A stretch of DNA of 64,000 bases from Aliiroseovarius sp. M344 (GTDB taxonomy: Bacteria; Pseudomonadota; Alphaproteobacteria; Rhodobacterales; Rhodobacteraceae), in assembly GCF_025140835.1 (NCBI RefSeq), contig NZ_CP081153.1, forward strand, positions 1,798,001 to 1,862,000. Direction: 5' to 3'. The notes below the pieces were generated by a model, which had not been told where the DNA came from, did not search any database, and saw only the letters and a program-made list of their open reading frames with translations. The position numbers and the translations under genes are program-made. Position 1 is the stretch's first letter, and each line of letters begins with the position of its first letter. This document shows positions 8,746-16,494 of this stretch, one piece after another.

Positions 8746-9027
8746 CTATTCTCGTGCGGTCGTTTTCATTGATACACCATCTTTCTCGTCATCTTCCGCA
8801 GGCAGTCCAAGAAACCTGCGGTCAGCCTCGCGAGTAATGTGAACGGCCACTTTTTCCATAGAGCTCAGCTTCTGTGGTTCCTCGAGTTCTTCGAAATAGG
8901 CCAGCACAGCAGCTCCATATATAATCTTCCTTCGGGTATCATCTCTGCGCTTGAGCTTCTGCGCTTGAGACTGAAGACTCCTTAGCCGCTTTCGCGCGTG
9001 TTCAATTTTTAATTCCATGTCATTCAT
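8746..9027 (-). CDS. TraD-like conjugal transfer/mobilisation accessory protein
   Basis: This small protein of 93 aa starts at ATG 9027, behind GGGAG; a longer in-frame reading runs into the oriT region and has no ribosome site. The sequence is a basic coiled-coil-like N-terminus (repeated Lys/Arg and Leu), then RRKIIYGAAVLAYFEEL, the signature of the small TraD family found beside MobA/MobL and TraA relaxases in alphaproteobacterial plasmids. Such proteins assist relaxosome assembly at oriT. It is divergent from the relaxase gene, with the candidate oriT between them, and convergent with the RT gene. Confidence 0.7.
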   Translation of the reverse strand: MNDMELKIEHARKRLRSLQSQAQKLKRRDDTRRKIIYGAAVLAYFEELEEPQKLSSMEKVAVHITREADRRFLGLPAEDDEKDGVSMKTTARE

Positions 9028-9149
9028 TTCGTTCTCCCTATTGATGCTGGTCGAACAGGAAATATTGCCTGTGGTCAGAGTTCGCTCCGACAGAAAATAG
9101 CAAGTTCCACTTGGCCGCTGGTCGAGCAGCCCTCGCACTCCTTGAAAAG

Positions 9150-9190
9150 GTGATGCGCGCAGTTACGCAAACTGAAGTTTGCCTGCGCGC
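9150..9190 (-). other. Candidate oriT of MOBQ type
   Basis: Between the divergent TraD-like and relaxase genes lies a perfect inverted repeat, GCAAACT-GA-AGTTTGC (9167-9182). On the minus strand it is followed directly by GTAACTGCGCGCATCA (9166-9151), close in layout and sequence to the RSF1010-type nick region (inverted repeat, then TAAGTGCGCCCT). By analogy, nicking would fall within TGCG/CGCA near 9157-9160. The outer flanks GCGCGCAG and CTGCGCGC are also complementary. The site is inferred from pattern and gene context. Confidence 0.5.
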
Positions 9191-9243
9191 CTGGCCGGCG
9201 GGGCTGAGGAGCGGAAGTCGGGTTCGGGCCCGACATCCCATTC

Positions 9244-10461
9244 ATGATACATCCTGCAAGCCGCCTCGAAGTTGTCATTCATTCCCGCGCCGATGGCCGA
9301 AGCGCGGTCAAATCTGCCGCTTACACTGCGCGCGCGTCCTACCGTGACGAGCGGCTGGGGAAGAGATTCCGCTCGAGCAAGACCGGTGGGCTATTGTCTC
9401 ACGAGCTCATCAATTGGACCGGCAACGCCGCATCGCTCTGGAACCTCGCCGAAGTGGCCGAGACTCGTGGCAATGCCCGGGTCATCAGGGAACTACGTCC
9501 TTCGCTGCCGGCTGAGCTACCGCTTGCCGATCAGGTCAGACTTGTTCGAGGATTTGGCCTCTGGCTTCGTGATGAATACGGCGTTGCGGTCCAGGCTGAC
9601 GTCCATGCGCCGAGGTTTCTGGATCGGAAGATGGAAGCGTTTCACAAGGCCGGCAAATTCGCCACGGATCAGCCAGATTATCCCGCATCGCTTTTCGACC
9701 CAGTGCTAACCAACCTTAATTTCCACGCCCACATTCTGGTGACGACGCGCGAGGTGTGTCCGCAGACCGGCACCTTCGGAGCAAAGACCAGGATACTGGA
9801 TGACAGGAAAACGGGGCCGAAAGAAATCCTGAGGATCAGGCAGGAGTGGGAAAAACGCACCAACGCAGCGCTAAAGCGCATCGGGTCATCCGCACGTGTC
9901 GATCTGCGCTCCTACGAGACCATGGCGAAAGCGGGAGACGCTCCGGAGGGATTGGTTGCCCAGGACCATCTGGGTCCACGCCGGGCTGAACGATCACGGC
10001 GCCTTGAAGAAAAAGGCGTAGATACCAGCAGCGCTGGAAAGCGACGTGCCGAGACGAGGACGCATAACGAATCTGTCTGGGCGTCTTGGCTCAGTCTGAG
10101 GGCGCTGGAGCGTGAGAAAGGCCGTTTGACCGCAGAAGTGCTCGCACTGGAGTGGGAAGCGGCCCGCAAGGACAAAGCCGATGCTGAAAAGCACCGGCTT
10201 CGAAAGGTTCAATCTGTGGATGAGGCTAAGACCGCGCTGTCAGAGGCAACGCAATTCGACAGCCTCAAGACGGGGTCTGCCCTTGCGTCGGCTCTGGTGT
10301 GGGCTTTGAGCGAAGAGGTCGACCCGCCTTGCGAGGCGCCAGAGTTCTCTTCACCGGTCGATTTGGAGACCTATGAGCCGCCCCCTGGGCGCCCTTTGCC
10401 CGAGCCGGTTTTGTCGCCGCAGATTTGTCGAGTTCGCCGTCGAGGCCCTCGCTCTCGCTGA
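9244..10461 (+). CDS. MobA/MobL-family (MOBQ) relaxase
   Basis: This 405-aa relaxase would nick oriT and stay covalently bound to the transferred strand. The catalytic tyrosine is probably Tyr27 in SAAYTARA. The metal-binding three-histidine site is His121 plus the pair in NFHAHILVTTR (His161, His163), and RELRPSLP at 82-89 matches the conserved (E)LP motif. Full-length TraA relaxases carry a helicase and exceed 900 aa. This protein stops after the relaxase domain and a charged helical tail, as in mobilisable rather than self-conjugative elements. Its last 197 bp overlap, antisense, the 3' end of the KfrA-like gene. No type IV secretion genes are in the window, so transfer would need a helper element. 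Confidence 0.88.
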   Translation: MIHPASRLEVVIHSRADGRSAVKSAAYTARASYRDERLGKRFRSSKTGGLLSHELINWTGNAASLWNLAEVAETRGNARVIRELRPSLPAELPLADQVRLVRGFGLWLRDEYGVAVQADVHAPRFLDRKMEAFHKAGKFATDQPDYPASLFDPVLTNLNFHAHILVTTREVCPQTGTFGAKTRILDDRKTGPKEILRIRQEWEKRTNAALKRIGSSARVDLRSYETMAKAGDAPEGLVAQDHLGPRRAERSRRLEEKGVDTSSAGKRRAETRTHNESVWASWLSLRALEREKGRLTAEVLALEWEAARKDKADAEKHRLRKVQSVDEAKTALSEATQFDSLKTGSALASALVWALSEEVDPPCEAPEFSSPVDLETYEPPPGRPLPEPVLSPQICRVRRRGPRSR

Positions 10462-10891
10462 TCTCGGCCGCCGCAGACAGATCATCGAGGCATTGCGTCA
10501 GATCAGTGATCTGCGTGTTCAGCTTCTTGACCGTGTTCGCATGCTCGGACTCGAGCATGGCAAAATCACGCTCGCGCAGTGCCAGATGTCGGATGTTCTG
10601 GTCAGTGAGCCGTGAAATCTCGCCGCGCAGCATCGACACCATGCTTTGCTCCAGTGCCGATACGGCGGTTTGGATCAGCGCCTGGGTGCTGTCTGGCAGC
10701 GGAAATTCGGCAAGTTGTTCTTCTTCGCGGCTTGCCATGTGCTCCTCCCACAGGTCGCGAACCCGCGAGAATTTGCCCTTGCTGCCAAGCGCTTTGAACA
10801 GATCGGTGGCCGAGATCTCCCGGCCAAGCTGCGCCGTCAGACTGGTGCCTTTTGCGATGATATCTCCGTCAGAATGAATGGGTGTGCGCAT
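10265..10891 (-). CDS. KfrA-like plasmid DNA-binding/coiled-coil protein
   Basis: This 208-aa protein starts at ATG 10891 behind AAGGAG. The N-terminal 55 residues (GREISATDLFKALGSKGKFSRVRDLWEE) resemble the KfrA helix-turn-helix region. The middle (about 70-145) is a predicted coiled coil (SALEQSMVSMLRGEISRLTDQ), and the tail is rich in Pro, Ala, Lys and Arg. KfrA proteins are plasmid segregation or transcription regulators that autoregulate. It is convergent with the relaxase and divergent from the iteron/replication region, which fits control of that region. Its 3' end overlaps the relaxase gene. The family call rests on overall pattern rather than a diagnostic motif. Confidence 0.55.
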   Translation of the reverse strand: MRTPIHSDGDIIAKGTSLTAQLGREISATDLFKALGSKGKFSRVRDLWEEHMASREEEQLAEFPLPDSTQALIQTAVSALEQSMVSMLRGEISRLTDQNIRHLALRERDFAMLESEHANTVKKLNTQITDLTQCLDDLSAAAEISESEGLDGELDKSAATKPARAKGAQGAAHRSPNRPVKRTLAPRKAGRPLRSKPTPEPTQGQTPS

Positions 10892-11006
10892 CGTTGTTAC
10901 TCCTTGTTTTGCGATTGCAGGAGAGACGTGGGTTCAATGGCAAAAGCCAAAAAACAAACTTCCGAAGTTTTTTGCGCGCCAAAAGAAAAGGTTGGAATGT
11001 CACTTT

Positions 11007-11090
11007 GTTGGTAAGTTGGTTGGCAAGTCCGAAGGTCGGAAGTTTGTAGGAAAGTAAGTCGGTAAGTTTTTCAGGTTGGTAAGTCCAGGC
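11007..11090 (+). repeat. Iteron-like cluster of GGTAAGT-type repeats upstream of the replication gene
   Basis: In the 305-bp gap before the primase/replication gene, GGTAAGT occurs at 11010-11016, 11061-11067 and 11078-11084. A variant, GGCAAGT, lies at 11022-11028, and degenerate AAGT copies sit between. Clustered short direct repeats before a rep gene are typical of plasmid replication origins and copy-control sites. Spacing is irregular, so this is a candidate only. Confidence 0.4.
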
Positions 11091-11196
11091 GACTTGTATC
11101 GACGCATGACGCGGCATCCTTTTGCACCGCGACTAGGGCCAATATTCAAATCATCCAGTTTTTTCGTGATGGTGGTCCGGGAACCATTTCCCTGGG

Positions 11197-12498
11197 ATGA
11201 AACACACCAGTCCCTGCGAATTCGCCCCGACCGCCCAGATTTTCGATCTAACTGCCGAGGAGTATTTCCACCTTTTGCATCCGGAAGGGTCACGCGGGAA
11301 GGCCGCCGTTCTTTGCAAGCTTGGGCCTGACGATGTGGAAACCCATACCTATGAGGCAGCGCCCTTGATCGCGCAAATGCCGCACTTCGTCGACCGGATC
11401 AGTTTCCTGACACTGAACCGCTTTTGGTATGGGCGGAAGCTGAAGTCGCTGGCATCGCTTAACGCGCTTTATGTCGATCTCGACTATTTCCATGCGCCAC
11501 AATGGCGTGGAAAGCCGCCCGCCGAAGTTCAGAGTGCATTCACCGCCCATCTGCTGATCTCGGGAATGCCGCAGCCGTCGGTGTTCCTACAGACGGGGCG
11601 CGGGCTTGCTGCGATCTGGCTGATCGAGCCGATCCCGGTCTCGGCGCTCCCGCGCTGGCAGGGCGCAATGGGCGCGCTGATCGACGTCGCGGCCGCGTTC
11701 GGGGCAGACAAGGCGTGCAAGGATGCGGCTCGCGTCTTCCGCATTCCGGGCACACTCAACGAAAAGTCGCAAAAGGAGGTTCGAGTCAGCGGCGGCACCG
11801 CAGAACGCCACCGTTTCGACGATCTGGCGGATCAGATCTACAGGGCCGCCGGCAGGCCCACCCGCGCCGAATTGCAGGAGCGAAGGACGCGCAAATCGAA
11901 GAAACGCCGCGCAAACGCCGCGATGCCACGGGGGCTGACACAGACGGAGCGGTTCAGGTTAATCCGCGATGATCTGGCGGCATTTCGTGATGCGCACGGC
12001 GGTTTGATCCCGACGGGTCTGCGGAACACCTGGCTGCACTTCCATGCGACCTGCCTCACCCATTTGCCCGAGGTCATGGATCTGGAAGCAGAGATCTTGA
12101 GGGCCGCGCAGGGCGCGACACCGGGGCTGGAGCGGATCGAAGTGAATGCAATTGTCAGGCAGGCCATCCAGAAGGCAAAGCTTTTCACCAACGCGTCTTT
12201 GTGGGCTGACGGCCGCTATCACTATAAGGGCGCAACGATGGCCGAGCGTCTGGGCATCACGTCGGACCTCGCGCGCAACCTCGGCCTCAAGCAGGTGATC
12301 CCCGAAGAGGAAAGACGGCGCCGTAAGGCGGAGGCTGAAAGGCAGCGCCGCGCAGCAAATGGCGCCAAGTCCCGGGACGCCTATCTGGAGGCGAATAGCG
12401 CCTCGCGCAAGAAGCCCTGGGCCGCACTCGGGATCGGTCGGACCAAGTATTACGAGCTGAAACGCGTAGGAATGCTGCCCGAACCTCTGGCGGCGTGA
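11197..12498 (+). CDS. AEP-type primase / RepB-like plasmid replication protein
   Basis: This 433-aa protein has archaeo-eukaryotic primase hallmarks: LYVDLDYF (Asp94, Asp96; the hhhDhD metal motif), then TGRGLAAIWL (133-142; the s-G-R-G loop), then DAARVFRIPGTLNEK (176-190), which matches plasmid RepB-like primases. The C-terminal 150 residues contain a basic region and a possible helix-turn-helix near the end (WAALGIGRTKYYELKRVGML), which may bind the origin. It would prime or initiate replication of the mobile element. It lies downstream of iteron-like repeats and beside mobilisation genes, indicating a plasmid-derived or autonomously replicating integrative element. The ribosome site is weak. 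Confidence 0.75.
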   Translation: MKHTSPCEFAPTAQIFDLTAEEYFHLLHPEGSRGKAAVLCKLGPDDVETHTYEAAPLIAQMPHFVDRISFLTLNRFWYGRKLKSLASLNALYVDLDYFHAPQWRGKPPAEVQSAFTAHLLISGMPQPSVFLQTGRGLAAIWLIEPIPVSALPRWQGAMGALIDVAAAFGADKACKDAARVFRIPGTLNEKSQKEVRVSGGTAERHRFDDLADQIYRAAGRPTRAELQERRTRKSKKRRANAAMPRGLTQTERFRLIRDDLAAFRDAHGGLIPTGLRNTWLHFHATCLTHLPEVMDLEAEILRAAQGATPGLERIEVNAIVRQAIQKAKLFTNASLWADGRYHYKGATMAERLGITSDLARNLGLKQVIPEEERRRRKAEAERQRRAANGAKSRDAYLEANSASRKKPWAALGIGRTKYYELKRVGMLPEPLAA

Positions 12499-12671
12499 TC
12501 GCGGACAGGTCCGTGCCCGCTTCAGGGGCAAAGCCCGCCCGCCCGGCTCCAGCCTGGGGGCAGAAATGTCTCCAACAGCGGTGAACAGCCACCCGCAGCC
12601 TCACCGGCCCACCTCCGGACAAGCCCGCAGCCACAGCACCGCCATAGACCTGTCCGCCGGAGAGCAAAGCC

Positions 12672-12794
12672 ATGCGCGAAGAAGGGATGAAAACCGCCGA
12701 GACGCTTGCCGTTTCGATCACGCCCCTCTTGGTGAGGGCGCGACCGGAAACGCAAGCCCCTCGGGAACCGAATAAAGTTGGTTCCATTGTGTGA
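12672..12794 (+). CDS. Possible small ORF, 40 aa
   Basis: The 455-bp stretch 12499-12953 holds no long gene. Within it, ATG 12672 (preceded by GGAGAG) opens a 40-codon frame beginning MREEGMKTAETLAV and ending TGA 12792-12794. I recognise nothing in it. The rest of the stretch is GC-rich with no clear repeat; a good ribosome site near its end (GGAGGA) belongs to the next gene. Confidence 0.2.
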   Translation: MREEGMKTAETLAVSITPLLVRARPETQAPREPNKVGSIV

Positions 12795-12953
12795 GTGAAG
12801 TGATCCCGGGTCGGAGGTGAGTGGCCGGCTCGGGAAACGCTGCCCCCCTGTCTGGCATCATTTCCGCCGCCAGAACGCACCCGCTGGCAGCAACTCCCAC
12901 TGCCCGCGTCTTGAGAGGCCACATGACGCGGTCTCACCTCCGGAGGACTTTTT

Positions 12954-13367
12954 ATGGACGAAAAGACGGAACGCGAACTCCACGATCGGACGCTCAATAC
13001 AATCACCCACGGTCGCCTGCTGGCACAAGAATGGCACACAGCGGGTTTGGTTCCGCGGGGCAGCACAAAACAGCTGACGTTAGATCTGCTACAAAAGCTG
13101 ACCGACCGCTGCGGACTGCAGGACATCGATGATGATCGCATCGAACTGCTCGGTGAACAGATCCGCCGGTTTACCAACGAATATCGTGAGGGCCTCGGTG
13201 ATCGTGCAATGGCTACAGATATCGAGACGGAGCACATCTACGATACTAAAGTCATCGACCTGATCAATCTCGCGTGGCGTTGGCGGCAATTCCGCGCGGC
13301 TCAGCGTGCGCTCGAAGACAAGGTCGCGGCGATACGGCAAACTGATAGACTGCTGGCAGGCATATGA
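12954..13367 (+). CDS. Hypothetical protein, 137 aa, mobile-element associated
   Basis: It starts at ATG 12954 with a strong GGAGGA ribosome site. The protein is charged, probably all-helical, with no transmembrane segment or signal peptide; the last 40 residues (NLAWRWRQFRAAQRALEDKVAAI) look like a basic helix. I do not recognise a family. It lies between the replication gene and the PrtN-like genes, all on the same strand, so it is probably part of the mobile element's maintenance or regulatory block. Confidence 0.6.
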   Translation: MDEKTERELHDRTLNTITHGRLLAQEWHTAGLVPRGSTKQLTLDLLQKLTDRCGLQDIDDDRIELLGEQIRRFTNEYREGLGDRAMATDIETEHIYDTKVIDLINLAWRWRQFRAAQRALEDKVAAIRQTDRLLAGI

Positions 13368-13537
13368 CCCCTGCCCCCAAGTTTTGAGATCACCTCGTTT
13401 TATGGGTTCTCGAACTTTAAAAATATTTCTTCCGCGTTTTTGCAAATGAGCCATTTTCTCAAAACTGTCGCCACAAGGTGCCAGTTTTCGCAACAACAAT
13501 AACCGTGTTCCGCGCGGTCGCATTCGAGGAAAACTAA

Positions 13538-13795
13538 ATGAACACAGCAATCATGATGATGGCCATGTATAACGCCCGCCCGATTATCCCTTCCGAAGCG
13601 GTTGCCGCCGACTGGTTTAGCCTATCTGTCGGTAAATTCCATGAAAAGATCCGCAAAGGGGATATTCCTCTCCCGCTGGTAACCATGGAAGACAGCCAGA
13701 AGTGCGCAAAGGGTGTTCACCTGACTGACCTTGCGGATTACATCGACACGCGCCGTGCTGCCGCCGAGAAAGATATGAAGTTGATTGGGGGCTAA
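13538..13795 (+). CDS. PrtN-like pyocin activator family protein
   Basis: This 85-aa protein starts at ATG 13538 behind GAGGAAA. It follows the PrtN pattern throughout: MNTAIMMMAMYNARPIIPSE at the start, then VGKFHEKIRKGDIPLPLV, SQKCAKGVHLTDLADYID and RRAAAEKD. PrtN activates pyocin genes in Pseudomonas, but homologues are common in integrative elements and phage-like islands, where they probably regulate element genes. No pyocin or phage structural genes are in the window. A second, diverged family member overlaps or abuts it downstream. Confidence 0.8.
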   Translation: MNTAIMMMAMYNARPIIPSEAVAADWFSLSVGKFHEKIRKGDIPLPLVTMEDSQKCAKGVHLTDLADYIDTRRAAAEKDMKLIGG

Positions 13796-13802
13796 GACGC
13801 AC

Positions 13803-14087
13803 ATGACCACACTGATGTTGCTGTTGGCTCGCCATGATGGGCAGGAAGAGATCCCGTTTCGGATTGTAGCCAGAGATTACTTTGGCCTTGAACCGGAGGC
13901 GCTTGATCGAAAAATAAAGAAGGGGACGATTCCACTCGACCTCCCAGCCACGCGGTTGAAAACAATTCGATCTTGCGGAGTTCCCCTGACTTGCCTTGCG
14001 CGTTATATCCAGCGTCGACGCGATGATGCAAAGGTCACACTTGAGGAATATGTCACCGACACTGCACTTCGGAACACCGCTCATTGA
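13803..14087 (+). CDS. Second PrtN-like regulator
   Basis: This 94-aa protein starts at ATG 13803, 7 bases after the stop of the first PrtN-like gene; an earlier in-frame start would overlap that gene. The same family layout is visible: MTTLMLLLARHDGQEEIPF, VARDYFGLEPEALDRKIKKGTIPL, CGVPLTCLARYIQRRRDDAKV. It is clearly paralogous to its neighbour but strongly diverged, suggesting an old duplication or a hetero-oligomeric pair. The two genes are probably one operon, ending near the hairpin at 14144-14167. Confidence 0.7.
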   Translation: MTTLMLLLARHDGQEEIPFRIVARDYFGLEPEALDRKIKKGTIPLDLPATRLKTIRSCGVPLTCLARYIQRRRDDAKVTLEEYVTDTALRNTAH

Positions 14088-14143
14088 TAGATCTCTACCC
14101 AAAGAGATCGGCTGGGGCTGATCGCTCATCTCTGTTCGCGGAA

Positions 14144-14167
14144 AGCGGGGGCATCAACGCCCCCGCT
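14144..14167. terminator. 9-bp GC-rich hairpin between convergent genes
   Basis: AGCGGGGGC-ATCAAC-GCCCCCGCT is a perfect 9-bp stem with a 6-base loop. It lies 57 bp after the PrtN-like stop and 10 bp after the glycine-rich peptide stop on the other strand, so it could terminate both. It lacks a long T-run on either strand. Confidence 0.6.
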
Positions 14168-14176
14168 CCTGATAGT

Positions 14177-14281
14177 CTACTTACCTTTGCCGCCACCGGC
14201 TTGACCATTCGACCGTCCACCACCAGATGGATTTCCTGTCGTGCTTGGCCATCCGCCACCGTTTCCTTGACCTTTACCCAT
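14177..14281 (-). CDS. 34-aa glycine-rich peptide gene
   Basis: On the minus strand, ATG 14281 follows AAGGAGAG and opens a 34-codon frame ending TAG 14177-14179. The peptide begins MGKGQGNGGGWPSTTG and continues with SGGG and GGGKGK blocks: about 45 percent glycine, basic, with one Trp. I have the impression that similar small Gly-rich 'WPSTTGNPSGGG' proteins occur in other genomes, but cannot verify it. It lies 63 bp downstream of the FGE-domain gene on the same strand, so the two probably form an operon. A modified or exported peptide, or a toxin-like product, is possible. Function is unknown. Confidence 0.6.
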   Translation of the reverse strand: MGKGQGNGGGWPSTTGNPSGGGRSNGQAGGGKGK

Positions 14282-14344
14282 TGTTACTCTCCTTGATTAG
14301 ATTGTTTCGTGTAGTGATTATTTGCCCTGCAGTGTTCAGCATGC

Positions 14345-16198
14345 TTAGGCACCGGCTAACTTTGTGTCCGGATATGCGTCCTCTGGCTCACTCGCTCCGT
14401 CAATTTCATAGACAAGCCTGAACCCGATCCGCCAATCCTTGTATGCACCCGTAGACTTTGGTGACATCCGATCCCGTGTCGCGGAAACTCTATCTCCCCA
14501 CTTTGGCGAAACACTGGCACCGCCATTTGCAACGGGGTCTTGCCCATCCATAAGATGAAGAGGCACCATATTCATCGCCCCAAAATGACGAGAGTTAATC
14601 ACTGCACCCTCTGGCAACAGCCATTCCCCAAAGTCGATGGCTCTAAGAAAGCTGATGCCGTCTTTTGTTTTTTCCCAAGGCAAGTCTGCTTCGGCGCAAT
14701 TGTAACCTGTGCCAAAAAATCCATGAATCAAACTGCGCGCACCTTTTTCAACAATTCGATCTGCATCCCTGTAGTGGGTATCCATCGAACCCACATTAAG
14801 TGCTGAGCGAAATTCGTGACATATTTCAAGCCACTCCTCTTCGGTAGGAAGTCGAACCGGCAGTTTTCTCTTTTTGCTAACGGAAGCCGCGTAGGCGCAA
14901 GCGTCATACCAAGTGACAGATGCCGGCGCTGTGGCCACATCCCCCTCCACGTTGCATTGCTCCCAATCATCTTGATCCGGTGCCGTAGGGCGATACGCTG
15001 CATAGAGTTCATTTTCGATCGTCATAAACTCGCGGAACCGAGAAATCGAAATCGGATCTGACACCGCCAGATACCTGTCGCCAACCCTCACTTTTTTGAA
15101 TCCTTCGGCCAATGGCGCCTTCTTGAATGGCGCCGAATAGCGGCTATTGTTTTGCAGATAGGCGCGCAGAATCTCGTCTTCTCCTGGATAGTTTCTTGTG
15201 CACCCGCCCAGTTCATAAAATGCAGATTCGGCGGCGTGCTGGTCCTGCTCCCTCCAACCATCGTATTCGAAGTAAAGCCAACGCTTGAAATGGTAACTGT
15301 CATCCGACTTTGGAACATCAGCATTTTTCAGAAAAGGGCTGTGGATGTTGTGATTGAAGCTTTTCGGTCTAAATCGTGGAAAAACAAAATCAAATCCACC
15401 CTGCCCGTCTCGTAAAAATACGAGTTTCTCGTTGAAAGGAATGAGGTCGACCCACCCTTGCTCCAAATTGGAAATGAGTGCTGAAAGAATTCTGCCTCCA
15501 CCTAGACTCTCCTCCTGCTCCGAGACGACGTCCTCTGATGCCATTGAGCTTGGAAAATACAATTGGGATACAAACTCGTTCGAGTTAGGATCAGCTTCGT
15601 CTCGAAACGACAACAGTTGATCACCGAGCAAATTGTTGAGTTCCATACACTTTGAAAAAGCGAGGCTGTGGCCACCACTTCGAATGACCCATTGGTTAGG
15701 CGGATCTTGCCGAACACGGTCAATTTCGTCCTCGTGACAGAGTGTTGCGCGGGTGTAAGGGTTCACAACTTTGAAGCCCGACATTCCCATGGCCACTCCA
15801 AGCAGGTCGGCCCACTCGACCCCTGCTCCCGTAAAAATGCGCGATGGACGCTCATGTGCTGATTGAAACCAACGGTCTGAAATCTGTTTCAACCCAATGC
15901 GAATGGGTCGATCTAAAATCTCGGGTTCAAAAAGGCCTGGGTTGACGAGGCTATGACGCGCCATGAACTCTTCGATGTCTCGTTCATAGTTTTTCTTGTA
16001 GCCCGCAAACCCACCTTTGAAGCCCAATTCTTTGCAAATGCAGTTCAGCGTGCTGTTGTATTTGATGTCCTCCCGATCGCGCCCCAAACGGCGGGCTGAT
16101 CCGCGGATGTGGTCGGGTTTGATACCTGTCAGTTCCGCGATATGGAATTCAACGAACGGAAGGTATTTGGATGAAAGGTTGGATGATGACTTGGTCAT
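14345..16198 (-). CDS. FGE-sulfatase (formylglycine-generating-enzyme-like) domain protein
   Basis: This 617-aa protein starts at ATG 16198 behind GGAG. The C-terminal 240 residues (about 370-610) follow the FGE-sulfatase/SUMF1 fold: VTWYDACAYA, LPVRLPTEEEWLE (446-458) and a final DWRIGFRLVYEI. This C-type-lectin-like fold forms formylglycine in true FGEs, but in conflict systems and DGR targets it is often a ligand-binding module. The catalytic cysteine pair of FGE is not evident. Residues 1-370 are an unrecognised region with a possible helix-turn-helix-like start. The gene is divergent from the CHAT/STAND/TPR cassette and upstream of a Gly-rich peptide gene, suggesting a part in the same system. 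Enzyme versus sensor is undecided. Confidence 0.7.
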   Translation of the reverse strand: MTKSSSNLSSKYLPFVEFHIAELTGIKPDHIRGSARRLGRDREDIKYNSTLNCICKELGFKGGFAGYKKNYERDIEEFMARHSLVNPGLFEPEILDRPIRIGLKQISDRWFQSAHERPSRIFTGAGVEWADLLGVAMGMSGFKVVNPYTRATLCHEDEIDRVRQDPPNQWVIRSGGHSLAFSKCMELNNLLGDQLLSFRDEADPNSNEFVSQLYFPSSMASEDVVSEQEESLGGGRILSALISNLEQGWVDLIPFNEKLVFLRDGQGGFDFVFPRFRPKSFNHNIHSPFLKNADVPKSDDSYHFKRWLYFEYDGWREQDQHAAESAFYELGGCTRNYPGEDEILRAYLQNNSRYSAPFKKAPLAEGFKKVRVGDRYLAVSDPISISRFREFMTIENELYAAYRPTAPDQDDWEQCNVEGDVATAPASVTWYDACAYAASVSKKRKLPVRLPTEEEWLEICHEFRSALNVGSMDTHYRDADRIVEKGARSLIHGFFGTGYNCAEADLPWEKTKDGISFLRAIDFGEWLLPEGAVINSRHFGAMNMVPLHLMDGQDPVANGGASVSPKWGDRVSATRDRMSPKSTGAYKDWRIGFRLVYEIDGASEPEDAYPDTKLAGA

Positions 16199-16494
16199 AG
16201 ATGCTTCTCCACTGTTCGGTGGAATAGCAGAACGTTATGGGCGCAGCATTCGCTGAGATCTCTTTGTCACCTGCACCGAACTTCGCAGATGCCACCGGCC
16301 GATCAAGCCGTCCCAATCCAATTATGTTGGCAAGTCTTCAATGTCAACCTATGCGGGCGCAAAAACCATCCAGCACTTGAAGTCCGCCAATTGCCTATGC
16401 AAACTCCAAGCGAACGCGTGCTACAACTTCTCTACAGGGTGTCATGAACATAGCGATGCTACAACCAATGCTACAAATTTCGATGACACCCCCT
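16199..16494. promoter_or_regulatory. Divergent control region with inverted repeat and TGCTACAA pair
   Basis: This non-coding stretch precedes both the FGE-domain gene and the first CHAT cassette. It contains an inverted repeat GGGTGTCAT (16437-16445)/ATGACACCC (16483-16491) enclosing two TGCTACAA motifs 12 bp apart (16457-16464, 16469-16476), with a third at 16419-16426. The same 12-bp-spaced TGCTACA pair recurs after each cassette (21380/21392 and 25942/25954). Promoter elements are not clear. Confidence 0.5.

Noticed and set aside
6786..8760. Complete group II intron
   Set aside because: No domain V/VI-type hairpin with the expected AGC/GAAA elements is visible after the RT, and the ORF lacks a maturase/En domain.
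12287..13237. A 316-codon minus-strand frame over the primase 3' end and next gene
   Set aside because: Arg/Ser-rich shadow frame crossing two sense genes with good ribosome sites; no domain recognised.
6392..16198. Diversity-generating retroelement: RT plus a C-type-lectin-fold (FGE) protein and a direct repeat
   Set aside because: The two 141-bp copies are identical, so there are no adenine-specific differences. I see no template-like repeat of the FGE gene's 3' end, and the RT has RNase H and FIDD rather than DGR features. A local alignment of 14345-14600 against the RT region would settle it.
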